A stretch of 64,000 nt of DNA, taken from NCBI GenBank assembly GCA_002368665.1, contig DFEK01000008.1:124001-188000 (forward strand), written 5' to 3'. The notes under the pieces were generated by a model that saw only the letters and a program-made list of their open reading frames with translations, did no database searches and was not told the origin of the DNA. The stretch comes from Lachnospiraceae bacterium UBA3804 (GTDB lineage Bacteria > Bacillota > Clostridia > Lachnospirales > Lachnospiraceae). The position numbers were made by a program, and so were the translations under genes. Shown here one piece after another: positions 53,858 to 62,600 of this stretch (positions are counted from its first letter, which is position 1; each line of letters begins with the position of its first letter).

Positions 53858-54412
53858 ATGAGCGGACAGGCAAAACCAACAAGTACATCATTTCACTCGA
53901 TCAATAAAACCAGATGGATTGCCGTTACCGGGCTATTCATGGCATTGAATATTGCCATGTCGTCATTCGGTGTTCCGGTTCCCGGCGGACATCTGTATCT
54001 TTGCGATATCATAATCTGTACGGCGGCCCTTCTTCTGGATCCCGTATCGGCATTTCTGGTAGGAGGTGTGGGCTCGTTCCTGGGCGATCTGATCTTTTAC
54101 CCGGCTCCCATGTTTGTATCACTGGTAACGCACGGCCTTCAGGCAGCGGTGATCTCATTGATCGCAAGAAGAGGAGCGAAGCTTGGCGGAAAGAAATATT
54201 TTGTATTCAGTCTGATCGGTACCCTGATTGGTGCGGTTATTATGGTGACCGGATATACCCTTGGAAAGATTTATGTCTATGCGACCTATGAATACGCGAT
54301 GGTGAAGCTTCCCTTCGAGATCGCACAGGGCTTACTCGGTGTTGTCGGCTCGCTTCTTCTGGTATTCCGGCTTGGCCTTGCCAAATTGCTTAAACGGTTC
54401 GGACCCTATTGA
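53858..54412 (+). CDS. ECF transporter S component
   Basis: This 184-residue membrane protein has about six hydrophobic helices and the features of an ECF substrate-binding subunit: WIAVTGLFMALNIAMSSFGVP near the N-terminus, HLYLCDIIICTAALLLDP, and VGGVGSFLGDLIFYPAPMF. S components bind a vitamin or related small molecule and share a common energising module encoded elsewhere. The substrate is not clear. The start ATG 53858 is four bases after the palindrome. No A or T subunit lies nearby. Confidence 0.85.
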   Translation: MSGQAKPTSTSFHSINKTRWIAVTGLFMALNIAMSSFGVPVPGGHLYLCDIIICTAALLLDPVSAFLVGGVGSFLGDLIFYPAPMFVSLVTHGLQAAVISLIARRGAKLGGKKYFVFSLIGTLIGAVIMVTGYTLGKIYVYATYEYAMVKLPFEIAQGLLGVVGSLLLVFRLGLAKLLKRFGPY

Positions 54413-54436
54413 TTTACGCGAAAAGTGAACTATAAT
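54409..54436 (+). promoter_or_regulatory. Promoter of the UPF0340 gene, TTGATT-N16-TATAAT
   Basis: TTGATT (54409-54414) overlaps the end of the ECF gene and lies 16 bp from a perfect TATAAT (54431-54436). Confidence 0.55.
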
Positions 54437-54475
54437 AGGGGTAGTTAAACTCTCTTTCGACGAAAGGAACGGATC

Positions 54476-55039
54476 ATGGATCAGAATGAAATTACGAAAC
54501 AGAGTGCACAGGCAGTTACGGAGATTATCGAAGCGGCCAAATTAAAGGCGGGAGACCTCTTTGTCATCGGTTGTTCTTCCAGCGAGATCATCGGAAGCCG
54601 TATCGGAACGGCAACCAGTACGGATGTTGCGAAACTTGTGTATGACGGAATTTTACCCGTATTAAAAGAAAAAGGCATTCACGCGGCCGCGCAGTGCTGC
54701 GAGCATTTAAACCGTGCTCTGGTAGTGGAGCGCCAAACGATGGAGCGTTTCGGTTTCGAACAGGTCAATGCCATTCCGCAGCCGAATCATGCGGGCGGCG
54801 CTTTTGCAACCGTATGCTATCAGAATTTTGACGATCCCGTTTTGGTGGAAACCGTGAAGGGACGCGGCGATGCGGGAATCGATATCGGAGGAACCATGAT
54901 CGGGATGCACTTAAAATATGTTGCGGTTCCTTTACGGATCTCGCTTCGTAAAATCGGCGAAGCCCCGATTCTGTGTGCCAGAGTCCGTCCGAAATATGTC
55001 GGCGGAGCAAGAGCCGTATATGATGAAAATTTAATGTAA
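54476..55039 (+). CDS. TIGR01440/UPF0340 family protein (YwlG-like)
   Basis: This 187-residue protein matches the UPF0340 family: VIGCSSSEIIGSRIGTATS, QCCEHLNRALVVER, and GIDIGGTMIGMHLKYVAVPLR. The function is unknown; the family is widespread in Firmicutes. The start follows AAAGGAACGG. It is followed by a strong terminator, so it is monocistronic. Confidence 0.93.
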   Translation: MDQNEITKQSAQAVTEIIEAAKLKAGDLFVIGCSSSEIIGSRIGTATSTDVAKLVYDGILPVLKEKGIHAAAQCCEHLNRALVVERQTMERFGFEQVNAIPQPNHAGGAFATVCYQNFDDPVLVETVKGRGDAGIDIGGTMIGMHLKYVAVPLRISLRKIGEAPILCARVRPKYVGGARAVYDENLM

Positions 55040-55069
55040 CTGTATTTGATGATACAGTCTGAAAGATCA

Positions 55070-55099
55070 GGATATTCTTGAAAAAGAATATCCTTTTTT
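55070..55099 (+). terminator. Intrinsic terminator after the UPF0340 gene
   Basis: GGATATTCTT pairs with AAGAATATCC around GAAA and is followed by six T residues. It lies about 30 bases after the stop. Confidence 0.9.
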
Positions 55100-55118
55100 A
55101 TTCGGTAAAAGAAGCTTT

Positions 55119-55129
55119 TATGGTATAAT
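55119..55129 (+). promoter_or_regulatory. Extended -10 promoter of the rhodanese-TtcA fusion gene
   Basis: TATGGTATAAT, the third exact copy of this 11-mer in the window. It lies about 36 bases before the ATG. Confidence 0.55.
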
Positions 55130-55164
55130 GTTTACAGTACTTTGCGGTGAATGGATTTGTCGCA

Positions 55165-56331
55165 ATGCATCAGGGAAAGAATACGTTACCTTTTATGTTT
55201 GAGCATGACGAAATTACAATCGAGGAACTTGCGGATCTACACCCGTCCACATATAAACTGATCGATGTCAGAGACGATATTTCGTTTCAGTACGGAACCA
55301 TTCCGGGAGCAATGCAGATTCCGGATCTTATGCAGAAAGCCGGGGACGGAACTTTGGATAAAAATGCATCCTATGTTCTGTTTTGCATGCACGGCACCCA
55401 GAGTGCCGGCATGACGGAAATCTTAAGAGCGGACGGTTACGACTGCGCGAATTTAAAGGGCGGCTACGGACAGTGGATCATGTCCGGCTACAAGGAAGAC
55501 TATGCCGAGAAGCAGCAGGAAGTCGAACTATCCATCCGCAAGAAATTCCATAAGGAACTCTTCTCCGCCTTTGCGAAAGGAATCAACGCATATGATCTTC
55601 TGCAACCCGGAGACAAGGTTGCGGTCTGCATATCGGGCGGCAAAGATTCGATGCTGATGGCGAAACTTTTCCAGGAATTGAAGCGCCATCGCAAGTTTGA
55701 ATTTGAACTGGTTTTCCTGGTGATGGATCCCGGTTACAGTGAGCTAAACCGCCTCTTAATCGAGAAAAACGCCAAAATGCTCGGCGTTCCGATCACCGTT
55801 TTTGAATCGGATATCTTCGATGTGGTGGACAATATCGAAAAGTCGCCCTGCTATTTGTGCGCAAGAATGCGAAGAGGGCATTTGTACAGTAAGGCAAAGG
55901 AACTCGGATGCAATAAAATCGCCCTGGGGCACCATTACGATGATGTTATCGAGACCATTCTGATGGGAATGATATACGGCGGCCAGGTACAGACCATGAT
56001 GCCGAAACTGCACAGCACGAACTTCGAAGGAATGGAGCTGATCCGGCCCATGTATTTTATCCGGGAAGAGGATATCAAGCGCTGGAGGGATTACAACAAA
56101 CTTCATTTCATCCAGTGCGCGTGTCACTTCACGGACACCTGCTCTTCGTGCAGGGACGACGGCGTTTCCGTATCCATGCGCATGGAGACCAAGAAACTGA
56201 TCGCCAGATTAAAGGAGCACAATCCGTTCGTGGAAAGCAATATTTTCCACAGCGTGGAGAATGTCAATCTGAGCACGGTTATCGCCTACAAAAAGGACGG
56301 CGTCGTGCATCGTTTTACGGACGATTACTAG
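55165..56331 (+). CDS. Rhodanese-TtcA-like tRNA thiolation fusion protein
   Basis: This 388-residue protein combines a rhodanese domain (residues about 15-105; Cys74 in FCMHGTQSA is the likely sulfur-carrying residue) with a PP-loop ATPase of the TtcA type. The PP-loop is SGGKDS (157-162). Cys pairs in SPCYLC and the late ACHFTDTCSSC cluster suggest an Fe-S site. TtcA makes 2-thiocytidine in tRNA, using ATP to activate the base and sulfur delivered by a carrier; the fusion could supply its own sulfur. The start is ATG 55165 or GTG 55147, neither with a strong ribosome site. It is about 35 bp before the GH36 gene. Confidence 0.85.
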   Translation: MHQGKNTLPFMFEHDEITIEELADLHPSTYKLIDVRDDISFQYGTIPGAMQIPDLMQKAGDGTLDKNASYVLFCMHGTQSAGMTEILRADGYDCANLKGGYGQWIMSGYKEDYAEKQQEVELSIRKKFHKELFSAFAKGINAYDLLQPGDKVAVCISGGKDSMLMAKLFQELKRHRKFEFELVFLVMDPGYSELNRLLIEKNAKMLGVPITVFESDIFDVVDNIEKSPCYLCARMRRGHLYSKAKELGCNKIALGHHYDDVIETILMGMIYGGQVQTMMPKLHSTNFEGMELIRPMYFIREEDIKRWRDYNKLHFIQCACHFTDTCSSCRDDGVSVSMRMETKKLIARLKEHNPFVESNIFHSVENVNLSTVIAYKKDGVVHRFTDDY

Positions 56332-56367
56332 AAAAGGTGCGGGGGCACCGACAATGGGGGGGAACAT

Positions 56368-58920
56368 ATGATACTGGCAAAAGACGGCAAATTTGTATTG
56401 CAGACGGCAAATACGACCTACGCTTTTGAGGTTCTTGCCACGGGGCATCTGCAGCATCTGTATTACGGAAAGAAACTCCGTTTCGGGGAGGAGATGGAGG
56501 AGTTTTCCGCGCTTCGTCAAAAGAGGGAATTCCCGCTCGGAAATTCCATTTCCTATGATCAGGAGAATATGGCAATTACCATGGAGGATACCCTTCTGGA
56601 AGTTTCCGGAACGGGCAAGGGTGATCTGCGCTCGCCCATGGTTGAGGTGACGTTTGCGGACGGCTCCAAGAGTCTGGATTTTATCTATAAATCGTTTGAA
56701 CTGTTAAAAGAGATACCGAAAAGAGAGACACTTCCCGGTTCTTATACGGAAGGCGCCGCTGCACTCGGCGATGCAAATGTGCTTCGCATCACCCTGATGG
56801 AAAGGGAAGGTATCGTAGAAAAAAGCTACCGCCTCCGTCTGGTGTTAACCTATATCGTGTATGAAGAAGAGGATGTGATCACGCGTTTCGCGGATCTGAT
56901 CAATGACGGGGAAGATGATATCCTTGTAAACCGTCTGCTTTCGATGCAACTGGATCTGCCCGACAAAGGCTATGAGGGAGTTTTCTTCGACGGAGCATGG
57001 GCAAGGGAGATGCATTTATATCATGTTCCCTTGGGACACGGTATGCATGTAAGCCGCTCCAACTGCGGTTCCAGTTCGAGCCGCGCCAATCCGTTCTTTA
57101 TGGTGGCGGAAGCCGATGCAAACGAGGATCGTGGCGGAGTTTACGGTTTTAATTTGATCTACAGCGGCAATCATATGGAAGTCTGTGATTCCAATGCCTA
57201 CGGTAAAATCCGTATCCAGACGGGAATCAATGATGAAGGTTTTCTGTATAAACTGACGCCCGGACAGACCTTCGAGGCGCCAGAAGCCATTATGAGTTTC
57301 TCACAGAAAGGCTTCAATGCGCTTTCCCAGAACATGCATGCGTTCGTGCGCGAACACATTATCCGCGGAGAGTGGAAGGGTAAGGATAAGCCGATTTTAC
57401 TGAACAGCTGGGAGGCATCGTATTTTAAATTCGACGAATCCAAACTTTTAAAACTGGCAAAGCGGGCAGCAGACGCCGGCATTGAACTGTTTGTTATGGA
57501 TGACGGATGGTTCGGTGAGAGAAACGATGATACCAAGAGCCTCGGCGACTGGGAAGTAAATACATCCAAACTTCCGAAGGGTGTAAAAGGTCTTTCGGAT
57601 AAAATTCATAAGCTGGGATTAAGCTTCGGTATCTGGGTGGAGCCCGAGATGGTCAACGTGGATTCGAACCTTTATAAGGCACATCCGGACTGGTGTCTGG
57701 TAAACCCGAGGCGCGAGCATTCCGAGGGACGTAACCAAAGAGTCCTGGATTTAAGCCGCAGCGAAGTGCGTGAATTTATTACGGACGCGATGAGAAAGGT
57801 TTTCTCTTCGGCGCAGATCGAATATGTGAAATGGGATTATAACAGAGTCTTTTCGGATGTCTTTTCCAATCGTACGGATGTGGGTGAAATTTCACACCGT
57901 TACATTCTGGGACTCTATGAGATCATGGATACTTTAACGAAGGAGTTTCCGCATATCCTGTTCGAAGGATGTGCATCGGGCGGCAACCGTTTTGACTTAG
58001 GAATCCTTTCCTACTTCCCCCAGATCTGGGCATCGGATGATACGGATCCGATCTGCAGGGCGGAGATCCAGCAGGGATACAGCTACGGCTATCCGATGGA
58101 ATGCATGGGCGCACATGTTTCCGCAAGCCCCAACCATCAGACACTTCGCCGCACTCCGATGAAAACAAGATTTGCGATCGCAAGTTTCGGAACTTTGGGA
58201 TATGAATGTAATTTCAGCGATTTTTCCAAGGAAGCGATGGAAGAGGTACAGACGGAGATCGCTCTGTATAAAGAGTACAGAGGGCTGATGCAGCACGGCA
58301 GATTCTATCGTGGAGGTATCGGACCGCTTTCGGACAAGTTTATCGGAAGGGATGTTTCTTCCGCATTATACAATGCGACCGGAGAGGGAAATATCATGAC
58401 CTGGACGATGACCAGCAAGTACGGAACGAAGGCTGTCGGCATGATGTTAAAGAAAACCGTTCTGCCCAATACGCAGAATATCGTCTACTTTGCGAAGGGG
58501 CTTGATGAGGATACGCTATATCATTTTACCAACCGTGAGTTAAGTTATGATATCCGCGACTTCGGAGATCTGGTAAATACCGTTGCGCCGATCCATGTAA
58601 AACAGGATTCGAGACTTCTGGATTTCCTTGCCAAGCGGATCAAACTGCCTTCGGAGAAGGAAGACTATATGGCATACGGAAGCCTTCTGATGGGCGCGGG
58701 AATTGCGTTAAAGCAGGATTATTCCGGTACCGGATACAATGAAAATGTCCGTTACGTGCAGGACTATTCCGCGAAGCTCTTTCTGATGGAGGCCGTGGAT
58801 GAAGAGGAGAGTGCTTCAAAGGAAAGTACTTCTGAGGAAACGATTAAGGAAGGTGTGACGACAGCGGAAGCGGTATCGGACGAAAAGGTAACCGAAGAAA
58901 AAGCAACAGACGGGGAATAA
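56368..58920 (+). CDS. GH36 alpha-galactosidase
   Basis: This 850-residue enzyme has the GH36 order: N-terminal beta-sandwich, (beta/alpha)8 barrel with LFVMDDGWFGERNDD, and C-terminal domain. The nucleophile is Asp490 in KWDYNR and the acid/base lies in SDDTDP (556-561). No signal peptide is present, so it acts in the cytoplasm on imported alpha-galactosides such as raffinose-type sugars. The start follows GGGGGGGAACAT. The last about 40 residues are an acidic, Glu/Thr/Ser-rich tail, atypical for the family. Confidence 0.94.
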   Translation: MILAKDGKFVLQTANTTYAFEVLATGHLQHLYYGKKLRFGEEMEEFSALRQKREFPLGNSISYDQENMAITMEDTLLEVSGTGKGDLRSPMVEVTFADGSKSLDFIYKSFELLKEIPKRETLPGSYTEGAAALGDANVLRITLMEREGIVEKSYRLRLVLTYIVYEEEDVITRFADLINDGEDDILVNRLLSMQLDLPDKGYEGVFFDGAWAREMHLYHVPLGHGMHVSRSNCGSSSSRANPFFMVAEADANEDRGGVYGFNLIYSGNHMEVCDSNAYGKIRIQTGINDEGFLYKLTPGQTFEAPEAIMSFSQKGFNALSQNMHAFVREHIIRGEWKGKDKPILLNSWEASYFKFDESKLLKLAKRAADAGIELFVMDDGWFGERNDDTKSLGDWEVNTSKLPKGVKGLSDKIHKLGLSFGIWVEPEMVNVDSNLYKAHPDWCLVNPRREHSEGRNQRVLDLSRSEVREFITDAMRKVFSSAQIEYVKWDYNRVFSDVFSNRTDVGEISHRYILGLYEIMDTLTKEFPHILFEGCASGGNRFDLGILSYFPQIWASDDTDPICRAEIQQGYSYGYPMECMGAHVSASPNHQTLRRTPMKTRFAIASFGTLGYECNFSDFSKEAMEEVQTEIALYKEYRGLMQHGRFYRGGIGPLSDKFIGRDVSSALYNATGEGNIMTWTMTSKYGTKAVGMMLKKTVLPNTQNIVYFAKGLDEDTLYHFTNRELSYDIRDFGDLVNTVAPIHVKQDSRLLDFLAKRIKLPSEKEDYMAYGSLLMGAGIALKQDYSGTGYNENVRYVQDYSAKLFLMEAVDEEESASKESTSEETIKEGVTTAEAVSDEKVTEEKATDGE

Positions 58921-58924
58921 GCAT

Positions 58925-59569
58925 ATGAGCGAAAGTGCGAAGAATGAAAAAGAAATGACGGGACGACAGAAGGAGACCAGGGTGCTGCATATTATGGGAA
59001 TCATCCTGATGGTGATTCTGGTGATCGCACTGGCCGGCGCCGTGGGGATTCTGACCAGGACCATCATCATGGCCAAAATGCAGACGAGCGGAATTCTTTC
59101 AAACGGCAGGGAACTGGCTTCGACCTTTAACGAGTATGGCATGCTGGGCTCGGCAAACGGTTTTATCGACTTAAGTTTTGTCGGTGTGATCTGGAAGGTC
59201 ATAAGTGTTCTGGGCTATGTCATAACGATCGGTGCACTTGCGGCGGCGATTGTAGTGCTTATTCTGATGCGAAAAAGAGTGGAGAATATTCTTTCCGATC
59301 CGACGGCACTTGAGAATACGATTACCGTATCCAAGGCAAAATATGTGTGGCTCGGATTTTTGCTCGGCGGCTACGGAGCGCATTTGTTTGTTCTCGGCAA
59401 GAAGAAAAAAGGCTGGATTTTCCTGGGACTCGGACTGATCGGTGCAACGATTCCGCTTGCATTTATATATACCTCCGGTATCAGTTTTGCGGATGCTTAT
59501 CTGGCTGCGTTCATTCCGAAGGACAGCATGGGCGAGATTGATATCGAGGATTACCCGTATTGGATCTGA
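58925..59569 (+). CDS. TM2-like membrane protein
   Basis: This 214-residue protein has a charged N-terminus, a first helix at about 22-45, a second at about 90-115, and a C-terminal pair around 140-185. The part YVWLGFLLGGYGAHLFVLGK resembles the TM2 domain (two helices with Gly-rich H-x-F-x-x-G loop). Its start is 4 bp after the GH36 stop, so it is translationally linked to that enzyme. No function can be stated. Confidence 0.72.
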   Translation: MSESAKNEKEMTGRQKETRVLHIMGIILMVILVIALAGAVGILTRTIIMAKMQTSGILSNGRELASTFNEYGMLGSANGFIDLSFVGVIWKVISVLGYVITIGALAAAIVVLILMRKRVENILSDPTALENTITVSKAKYVWLGFLLGGYGAHLFVLGKKKKGWIFLGLGLIGATIPLAFIYTSGISFADAYLAAFIPKDSMGEIDIEDYPYWI

Positions 59570-59687
59570 AAGTGTTAATATAGTGTTATTATGAACAAAA
59601 CAAAATAGCATATTTATTGTATTTTAGGGTAAATTATGTTAATATATATAAGATTATACAAATGCTTCGTAAAGTCGGGGGGCTGGC

Positions 59688-62600
59688 ATGAACAACAAAG
59701 TGATATGCTATATATGCGCTGACCTTAGCGCAGATTCCTCCTTACGCAAACTGCGTAAGTTTACGATTTGTGCGACAAGACGCGGATATTCGGTTACGGC
59801 TATCTGGCCCGGATGCTTCTGGCAGAATTCCGATAACGCATGGAGACTGAATTTCTTTAAGGTTTTTAATCATAACGATTTTTGTGCTATCGTTCTGGAT
59901 GGTGAATATTTCCACGATGAAAATTGTATAAATGAGCAGCTTGAGGCAATGTATGCACTGGACATTCCGTTAATTGCCATGGATATCAATCTTCCCGGTT
60001 TTGTCAGTGTTTCTTTTGATATGCCAGGCGCTTTAGAAGCGGTTATCGCGCATGTTGTCAGGGAACATGAGTGCAGGAATGTGCTCTTTTTCGGTGATTC
60101 CACGAGAGAACATATGGCAGCGGAGTATTCCGAAGTTTTCCGCAAATACCTGGAGAAAGAAAATGTTGAAGATATCGATGAGAGAATCTTCAGTTTCGGA
60201 TGCCAGATCGGATGCGGATCTGAGGAAGCGGTTGAGGTTATACGACAGAAAAAACCCGATGCGATTATCTGCTCTGATAATACGGTAGCCAATATGGCAT
60301 CTTCCGCAGCACGTACCTGCGGGCTCTCCATTCCGGATGATATCATAATCACAGGACTCAACGGAATTGCCGGTGTCAGAGCAGGTATTCCGGATTTGAC
60401 CGGATGTAACCGAAACCTGACACTGATGGTGGATAAGTGCATGGAGCTGATCGAGAAGTCGCTTCGCGAAGAAAAGATTGAAAATGTCGTTCTTCCCACG
60501 GAACTTCTGTATTCCGAATCCTGCGGATGTAAAAAGCCTGAAGAGGATCCGAATGTCGGTGTTTTGATTCGTCATCTGACATTGCAGAGGGAAATGACGG
60601 CGACACAGCAAAGACGCCAGATCAATATGGTGGCAAGACTGATCAAGACGACGGACAAGGCTGTTATGTTTGAAATTTTCCGTGATATTCTTCCCGCGAA
60701 TACCTATTTTTGCTTAAGAGGTAATCTCGTGGATGATCTTTCCGGACAGGCAGCACTCAAAGAACTTTCCGCAACGGAGAAATTTCTCGTGGTATCCGCA
60801 GTTGACCGTTCTCTGGAAGGCAAGTTCTTCGATCATGACTTTTTGCGGGAACACGCCGTTTCCCAGGGTAAAAATGCCGCACCGCTCATTCTGTATCCCG
60901 TGTATGCAAGGGGAGAGTATTACGGATTCGTGGCCGGCGAGAATCCGACTTTCTACGATCTGCAGATGATGATGCAGACTGTACTGATTTCATTAAATAA
61001 TGCAATTTCCTATGTGGTAAGAGACCTGGAAGTGCGGCAGAGAAACGAAGAAATCCGCGACATGAACGATTATCTCGATAATATTCATTATCGTGATGCG
61101 ATGACGGGTATGTTAAATGCCCATGGTCTTGCGATTGAACTTCAAAACTGCAAAGCCGACTGCGTGGCCAAGCGCCAGACAATGCACATTGTCTGCGTTG
61201 ATTTGGACCATTTGGGAAACATCAACGATGTATACGGCCACTCCGAAGGCGATTATGCCATTCTGGAGCTGTCCAAGATCATCAACGAAAGTGCATCCAG
61301 AGGAGATCTGACGGCACATATCGGAAGCGACGAATTTATTGTGGTGATCCGTACCGCGGAAAGCAAAAACTCCGATATTGACTATTTTATCAACCATTTG
61401 CGTAGCCTTGTTACCGACTACAACAAGGAGTCCACCAAAGAATACACCTTAAACGTCAATGTCAGTACAACCATGATTCTTCCGTTCGAAGATACCGACA
61501 TGGTGAAAGTAATCGATGAGGCGCTTCTCAATAAACGAATTACGAAGAATAACCGAAAGGCCAATGTTACCGAGACGGAAGAGATGACCGAATCGGAGAT
61601 TAAGCAGAGCGGACTGATCAAGGAGATCATAGATGACAACCGCTTCCGTTATGCATTCCAGCCAATCGTTGATGCGAAGACCGGAAAGATCTTTGCATAC
61701 GAGGCATTAATGCGGACCGATGCCGACGAGAAGATTTCTCCGCTTACCATCTTGAAATATGCAACCGTAAACCGGCGCCTTTATGATATCGAACGCGCGA
61801 CGTTTTTCAATGTCATGAAATCGGTGGAAGAGAATCAGGGCCGGATAAAGGATCGCAAAGTATTCTTAAACAGCATCCCCGGCTGCCAGCTTGACCGCTA
61901 TGATTATGAGCGCCTGAAGACGCAGTATCCCGATCATTTGCAGAAATTCTTCATTGAGATTACGGAGCAGGCGGAGCAGGACGATGAGGAACTTCGTGTT
62001 CTGATGGAACGAAGCAATAAGGACGGTTTCAGCATCGCCATCGATGACTACGGCGTAGGATATGCGAATACGACTTCGCTTCTTCGTTATACACCCAACT
62101 GTGTCAAAATAGACCGCCTTCTGATCCAGAATCTGCAGGACGATCCGAGAAAACAGCATTTTGTAAAGAATATTATTGAATTCGCACACGACAACCATTT
62201 CTATGCACTTGCGGAAGGTGTGGAAACAACGGGTGAACTGAAAGCATCCATCATGCTGGGTGTGGATCTGATCCAGGGATTCTATACGGCAAGACCGAGT
62301 TTTGATATCGAAGACAGTATTCCGGAGGCCATTCAGGATGAGATCCTTGAATGCAACAGAGCTCCGGCGGAACAGCGTTTTACCAAGTTATATGTTGTCA
62401 GCCGCGAGAAGGAACTGATCTTAACGCGTATCGCGCTTGAAATGTATACGGATATTCTGATTTCCGGACAGGAAGTGATTTTAAACGGTAATGCGGACTA
62501 TCCGGCTGCGGTAAAGATCAGGATTAAGGAAAATACCGACTCCACGCTGACTATCCGCAATATCATTCTGGACAACGAAAAAGACGACGTCGGTATCGAG

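Noticed and set aside
59870..60611. Long minus-strand ORFs inside the GGDEF/EAL gene
   Set aside because: They have Ser/Leu-rich, low-complexity content and no homology signal; the plus-strand frame is clearly coding.
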